A stretch of DNA of 64,000 bases from Cronobacter malonaticus LMG 23826 (GTDB lineage: Bacteria; Pseudomonadota; Gammaproteobacteria; Enterobacterales; Enterobacteriaceae). The DNA lies in NCBI RefSeq assembly GCF_001277215.2, contig NZ_CP013940.1:372001-436000 (forward strand), in the 5' to 3' direction. Below, in pieces: positions 60,516-64,000 of this stretch. The notes under the pieces were generated by a model. The model did no database searches. It worked only from the letters and a program-made list of their open reading frames with translations, and was not told the origin of the DNA. How positions within the stretch are numbered: the stretch's first letter is position 1; each line of letters opens with the position of its first letter. Both the position numbers and the translations under genes were made by a program.

Positions 60516-62132
60516 ATGAAACGTTTCCTTTTTTTACTCCTGCTCTGTTTAACGCTGACCTATATCCCCGGCTCCGGCGGATCAGGTGTCACGCTACCCT
60601 ATAACCTGACGTTTCTCGGCTGGCTGGGAATTATTCTTTTACTGTTCGCGCTAAATAATCTCTGGCAACAGCCTCAGCGCCAACCGCTGTTATTCTGTGG
60701 CGGCCTGTTACTGCTGTTACCCTGGCTTGTCCAGATGCGTGGCAACCCCGGCGTATTCGTGTTGCTGGGTGCACTTCTTCTCTGGCAGTTATTGCTGCGC
60801 TTGCCGTTCACAGGCGGCCATAAAAAAGCCATACTGCTGGCGATAGTTATTCTGGCGCTGGCGCAGGCACTTATCGGGTTACTTCAGACTTTCTTCCCCC
60901 ATCTCGCCATGCAGCTTTATGAGTATAACTGGCTGCGTAATTACGGCCGCCCTTACGGTATTTTCCAGCAGGTGAATCTGCTCGCGAGTTCTCTCGCCTC
61001 CGGCATCGGCTGCGGCTTTTTACTGCTGATGCAACAGCGTCTGCGCAGGAATGTGCTGCTCTGTATCTCCGGGCTGAGCCTGCTGACGTTTGTGCTGGTG
61101 CTGAATCAGTCCCGCGCTGGCGAAATCGGCACGATATTGATTGTCCTGTGCCTCGCCGCGCTGCTGTGGCGTCAGCACCCGGCGCGCAGCGTGGCGGCGT
61201 TAACACTGATGATGATATGCGCAGCGTCAGCCTGGTACATCACGCAGCATACGACGGTGCTGGTTAACGGCATGCCCTATTCACTGGCGCGTGAGTATGC
61301 CGGTTCCACTCATGCCCGGTGGCAGATCCTGTGCATCACCTGGCAGATGATCATGGAAAAACCGTGGCTCGGCTGGGGTTATGGCACCTTTGAATATGCG
61401 TTCAGCCGCTTTGTGTTGGCGCACCCGGAACAGGGTTACACTTATTCCAGCATCGTCACCCACCCTCATAACGAACTGCTTTACGCCTGGTTCCAGGGCG
61501 GCGTGGTGGCGCTTTCAGGAATGCTTTTACTGTTCGCGGGTTGGGTGAAAATCGTCATTGCCGCCTGGCGGCAGGGTCGTGTGCAGTCAGGCTACGCGCT
61601 GCTGATTATTCCGCTGCTGGTGCACCTCAATCTGGAATATCCGTTTTACCAGTCGTTTGTGCACTTCGGGCTGTTTATCCTGCTGCTGCGCCTCGGCGTT
61701 ATCGATAAACCGCATAGCCAGACACAGCGCGCAAAGGTGAGCCTGCGTGTGACGATCGGCGCTGTGGCGCTTGCGCTGCTGGCTTTTAGCCTGACGGCGC
61801 TCTGTGCCGGTTATCAGCTCACGATGCTTGAGCGCGGCCATCTGGCGAATTTCCCGCGGCCTGCGCCGTGGTATTTCGCGCTACAGGGCGAACGGGCGGA
61901 ATTTGATGAAAACGTGTCGCGGCTGATCGACTACAACCACACCCATAACGAAGCCGATCTAGACACATTTATGACCTGGGCTGCGCGCTATTCGCTGCGT
62001 CATAACGACAAAAATGTCTGGCAGAGTATGATCGTGATTACGCAATCAAGAGGCGATATCGTCGCCACAGCCCGTCTGCGCACACAGTACAATCGCCTGT
62101 TTCCTGTTGTTCAAACCAGCGATTCGCCGTAA
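60516..62132 (+). CDS. PglL-like O-oligosaccharyltransferase / O-antigen ligase family protein
   Basis: A polytopic inner-membrane protein of 538 aa with about 11-12 TM helices. Motifs include GRPYGIFQQVN (144-154), NQSRAG (197-202) and the periplasmic-loop THPHNE (315-320) whose histidine is characteristic of the Wzy_C superfamily. A soluble C-terminal part (about 430-538) corresponds to the Wzy_C_2/PglL extension, which favours protein O-glycosylation over LPS ligation. The substrate is unknown. It stands alone between the fimbrial terminator and a chemoreceptor, and a target could be the neighbouring fimbria or a type IV pilin elsewhere. Confidence 0.82.
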   Translation: MKRFLFLLLLCLTLTYIPGSGGSGVTLPYNLTFLGWLGIILLLFALNNLWQQPQRQPLLFCGGLLLLLPWLVQMRGNPGVFVLLGALLLWQLLLRLPFTGGHKKAILLAIVILALAQALIGLLQTFFPHLAMQLYEYNWLRNYGRPYGIFQQVNLLASSLASGIGCGFLLLMQQRLRRNVLLCISGLSLLTFVLVLNQSRAGEIGTILIVLCLAALLWRQHPARSVAALTLMMICAASAWYITQHTTVLVNGMPYSLAREYAGSTHARWQILCITWQMIMEKPWLGWGYGTFEYAFSRFVLAHPEQGYTYSSIVTHPHNELLYAWFQGGVVALSGMLLLFAGWVKIVIAAWRQGRVQSGYALLIIPLLVHLNLEYPFYQSFVHFGLFILLLRLGVIDKPHSQTQRAKVSLRVTIGAVALALLAFSLTALCAGYQLTMLERGHLANFPRPAPWYFALQGERAEFDENVSRLIDYNHTHNEADLDTFMTWAARYSLRHNDKNVWQSMIVITQSRGDIVATARLRTQYNRLFPVVQTSDSP

Positions 62133-62222
62133 ATCTGCGCTGTCATAAAACTGCCATAAAAGTTTTAGCGTGACTAATTAACCACTTAACTGTTGCTACC
62201 ATTTCCACGCCCTGGTTTCCCA

Positions 62223-62249
62223 TAAAGCTCGTATTTTGCAGGCCGATAG
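62223..62249 (+). promoter_or_regulatory. Sigma-28 (FliA) promoter of the third chemoreceptor
   Basis: TAAAGCTC (62223-62230), exactly 11 nt, then GCCGATAG (62242-62249). It lies 47 nt before the ATG. A small hairpin CGCCC / GGGCG (62258-62272) lies in the leader. Confidence 0.87.
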
Positions 62250-62296
62250 ATCCGAAGCGCCCCTTTCGGGCGTGCCTACACCATGGGAAACAGAGT

Positions 62297-63892
62297 ATGA
62301 AATTAAACCACCTGACAATCGGGCAACGACTCGGTCTGCTGGCGGCGTTGCTGCTCGTCGCGGTGCTTTTTATCGGCATTCGCGGTCTGACTATCAACGC
62401 CGACGGGCTTGAGCAAAACAACAATATTATGGCCACGGAAAAGGTGATAGCAGAGAGCATCGACACCGCGCGTAACGCGCAGGTGCAGTTCAAAATCCAG
62501 GTACAGGAGTGGAAAAACACCCTGCTGCGCGGTACGCAGGGGCAGGCGGCGTTTGATAAATACAAAGCCGCGTTTGTCGAGCAGAGTGATAAAACCCAGG
62601 CGCTGTTAAACCGTCTGGCGACGTTGTTGCCGCAGCTTGGCATGAGCGTGGATGAAGTACACCAGACCATTGCGCTGCATGAAGGGCTGGAAAAAAGCTA
62701 TCTGGAGGCCATTGCGCAGTACAACATTGCCGATCCGACGAGCGCCCAGCGTGTCGATAAGCTGGTGAGCGGTATCGACCGTGAGCCGACCCGGATGATC
62801 GACGAAGTGGTGGCGAAAACGCTGAAGCAGGCGGATGCGCTGACCCGTCAGACCGAAGCGCGCAACCTGTCGCAATATCAGCAGACCCGCACGATGCTGC
62901 TGATCACCATGGCGCTGACGCTTATCGCGAGCATTCTGATCACCTTCTGGCTGGTGCGCAGCATCACGCGTCCCCTGGCGCAGGCGGTGACCATCGCGCG
63001 TAACGTCGCCGCCGGTGATTTGCAGACCGCGATCACCGTCAGCGGCCGCGATGAAACCGCCGAGCTGATGAGCGCGCTCCAGGAGATGAACGGTAACCTC
63101 ACCCGCATCGTCTCTGGCGTGCGCAGCGGTACGGAGACCATCGCCACCGCGTCGGCGCAAATCGCCACCGGCAGCCGTGAGCTTTCAGCGCGCAACGAAG
63201 CGCAGGCGAGCGCGCTGGAAGAGACCGCGGCGTCAATGGAAGAGCTGACGTCGGTGGTGAAAAACAACGCTGAAAACTCACGTTTCGCGAGCGACATCGC
63301 CCGTGACGCGTGTCAGGTGGCCGGGCAGGGCGGTCAGGTGGTCGAGCGCGTGGTGCAGACCATGAGCGAAATCCACCAGTTCTCTACCGAAATCAGCAAC
63401 ATCATCAGCGTTATCGACGGCATTGCCTTCCAGACCAATATTCTGGCGCTCAACGCAGCGGTCGAAGCGGCGCGCGCGGGCGCGGAAGGGCGTGGTTTTG
63501 CGGTGGTGGCGGCGGAAGTACGCGCGCTGGCGCAGCGTTCCAGCTCAGCGGCGCAGGATATCCGTAACCTGATTGACCGCTCCGTCAGCCGTATCGACGA
63601 GGGCAACAGCCTGGTGAAAGGCGCGGGCAGCGCGATGGAAGATATCCTGAAAAGCGTGCAGCGCGTGAGCGAGCTGGTGGAAACCATTTCGATGGCGAAC
63701 CGCGAGCAGAGCACCGGTATCGATCAGGTCAATATCGCCGTGACGCAGATGGACGCCTCGACGCAGCAGAACGCCGCGCTGTCGCAGGAATCCGCCGCGG
63801 CGGCGCAGTCGATGCAGTATCAGGCCGAGAAGCTGCTGGATTCCGTCAGCGTCTTTCGTCTGGCGGCGCGCCAGGATGAAGCGCTGGCGTAA
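62297..63892 (+). CDS. Methyl-accepting chemotaxis protein with four-helix-bundle sensor
   Basis: A transmembrane chemoreceptor of 531 aa. TM1 (about 10-30), a 4HB_MCP periplasmic domain (about 31-190), TM2 (about 193-215), HAMP, and a signalling domain with tip [25 protein letters not shown]. Methylation-region pattern [14 protein letters not shown]. It ends [11 protein letters not shown], so it lacks NWETF and depends on another receptor for CheR/CheB tethering. The ligand is unknown. It lies at the right edge of the island, convergent with ppa. Confidence 0.93.
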   Translation: MKLNHLTIGQRLGLLAALLLVAVLFIGIRGLTINADGLEQNNNIMATEKVIAESIDTARNAQVQFKIQVQEWKNTLLRGTQGQAAFDKYKAAFVEQSDKTQALLNRLATLLPQLGMSVDEVHQTIALHEGLEKSYLEAIAQYNIADPTSAQRVDKLVSGIDREPTRMIDEVVAKTLKQADALTRQTEARNLSQYQQTRTMLLITMALTLIASILITFWLVRSITRPLAQAVTIARNVAAGDLQTAITVSGRDETAELMSALQEMNGNLTRIVSGVRSGTETIATASAQIATGSRELSARNEAQASALEETAASMEELTSVVKNNAENSRFASDIARDACQVAGQGGQVVERVVQTMSEIHQFSTEISNIISVIDGIAFQTNILALNAAVEAARAGAEGRGFAVVAAEVRALAQRSSSAAQDIRNLIDRSVSRIDEGNSLVKGAGSAMEDILKSVQRVSELVETISMANREQSTGIDQVNIAVTQMDASTQQNAALSQESAAAAQSMQYQAEKLLDSVSVFRLAARQDEALA

Positions 63893-63900
63893 CGCCCATA

Positions 63901-63930
63901 AAAAAACACCGCCATCGGGCGGTGTTTTTT
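63901..63930. terminator. Bidirectional terminator between chemoreceptor and ppa
   Basis: The 13-bp perfect stem AAAAAACACCGCC / GGCGGTGTTTTTT with a 4-nt loop gives U-tracts in both directions. Confidence 0.95.
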
Positions 63931-63943
63931 CATTCGCGGCGAA

Positions 63944-64000
63944 TTACTTCTTCGCGCGTTCGAAAGAGGCGCGGATCTCTTCTTTAGCGGCTTCGGCGTT
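63944..64000 (-). CDS. ppa: Inorganic pyrophosphatase, C-terminal end
   Basis: The last 18 codons plus stop (NAEAAKEEIRASFERAKK) match the C-terminus of E. coli PPase; the active-site part lies right of the window. This fixes the right edge of the island inserted after ytfP. Confidence 0.9.
   Translation of the reverse strand, partial: NAEAAKEEIRASFERAKK

Noticed and set aside
52437-63943. Integrative element or prophage remnant
   Set aside because: No integrase, transposase, phage gene or flanking direct repeat is visible; ytfP and ppa are intact at the edges as far as can be seen.

Overview
The window is chromosomal DNA of a motile, GC-rich member of the Enterobacterales, close to Cronobacter, Enterobacter and their relatives. 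Nearly every protein in the backbone matches an Escherichia coli K-12 protein that I can recall almost residue for residue. The order follows the E. coli stretch from rsgA to ppa. The genus is an inference; Cronobacter or a sister genus fits best, but nothing here proves it.

Backbone, left to right. The 5' end of rsgA (minus strand), orn and three tRNA-Gly(GCC) genes come first. They are followed by a gap rich in DnaA boxes at the place where E. coli has datA. Then come queG and nnrD (divergent, with overlapping start codons) and the long co-directional run tsaE-amiB-mutL-miaA-hfq-hflX-hflK-hflC-yjeT-purA-nsrR-rnr-rlmB. After this come yjfLMC, aidB, yjfN, bsmA, yjfP, the ribosomal operon rpsF-priB-rpsR-rplI, ytfB, fklB, cycA, ytfE, ytfF, ytfG/ytfH, cpdB, cysQ, ytfJ, ytfK, ytfL (paeA), msrA, tamA-tamB-ytfP, and the 3' end of ppa.

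Differences from E. coli. yjfIJK and the ula (ascorbate) genes are absent. Extra genes sit at backbone junctions: a Cache-type chemoreceptor between aidB and yjfN; a Tsr-like chemoreceptor between ytfE and ytfF; a DUF1349 / AraC / LprI-like cluster between ytfF and ytfG; and a frameshifted DUF1996 gene between ytfL and msrA. The largest insertion, about 11.5 kb between ytfP and ppa, holds a nine-gene chaperone-usher fimbrial operon, a PglL-like O-oligosaccharyltransferase / O-antigen-ligase-family gene and a third chemoreceptor. Its fimbrial part is clearly richer in AT at both ends.

How the parts connect. nsrR lies in the window, and one of its usual targets, ytfE, has a near-perfect 11-1-11 NsrR operator. 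All three chemoreceptors have a sigma-28 (FliA) promoter with the exact 11-nt spacer, so they belong to the flagellar regulon. Only the Tsr-like receptor ends in the NWETF pentapeptide that tethers CheR/CheB. The fimbrial operon resembles MR/P or Pap in layout: major pilin, internal terminator, PapH-like subunit, usher, chaperone, four minor pilins and a tip protein. The tip protein has three histidines with the same spacing as the zinc site I recall for Proteus MrpH. The most interesting leads are this putative metal-dependent adhesin, the nearby O-OTase-like gene, the datA region, a long conserved-looking hairpin between hflX and hflK, and the frameshifted secreted DUF1996 protein.
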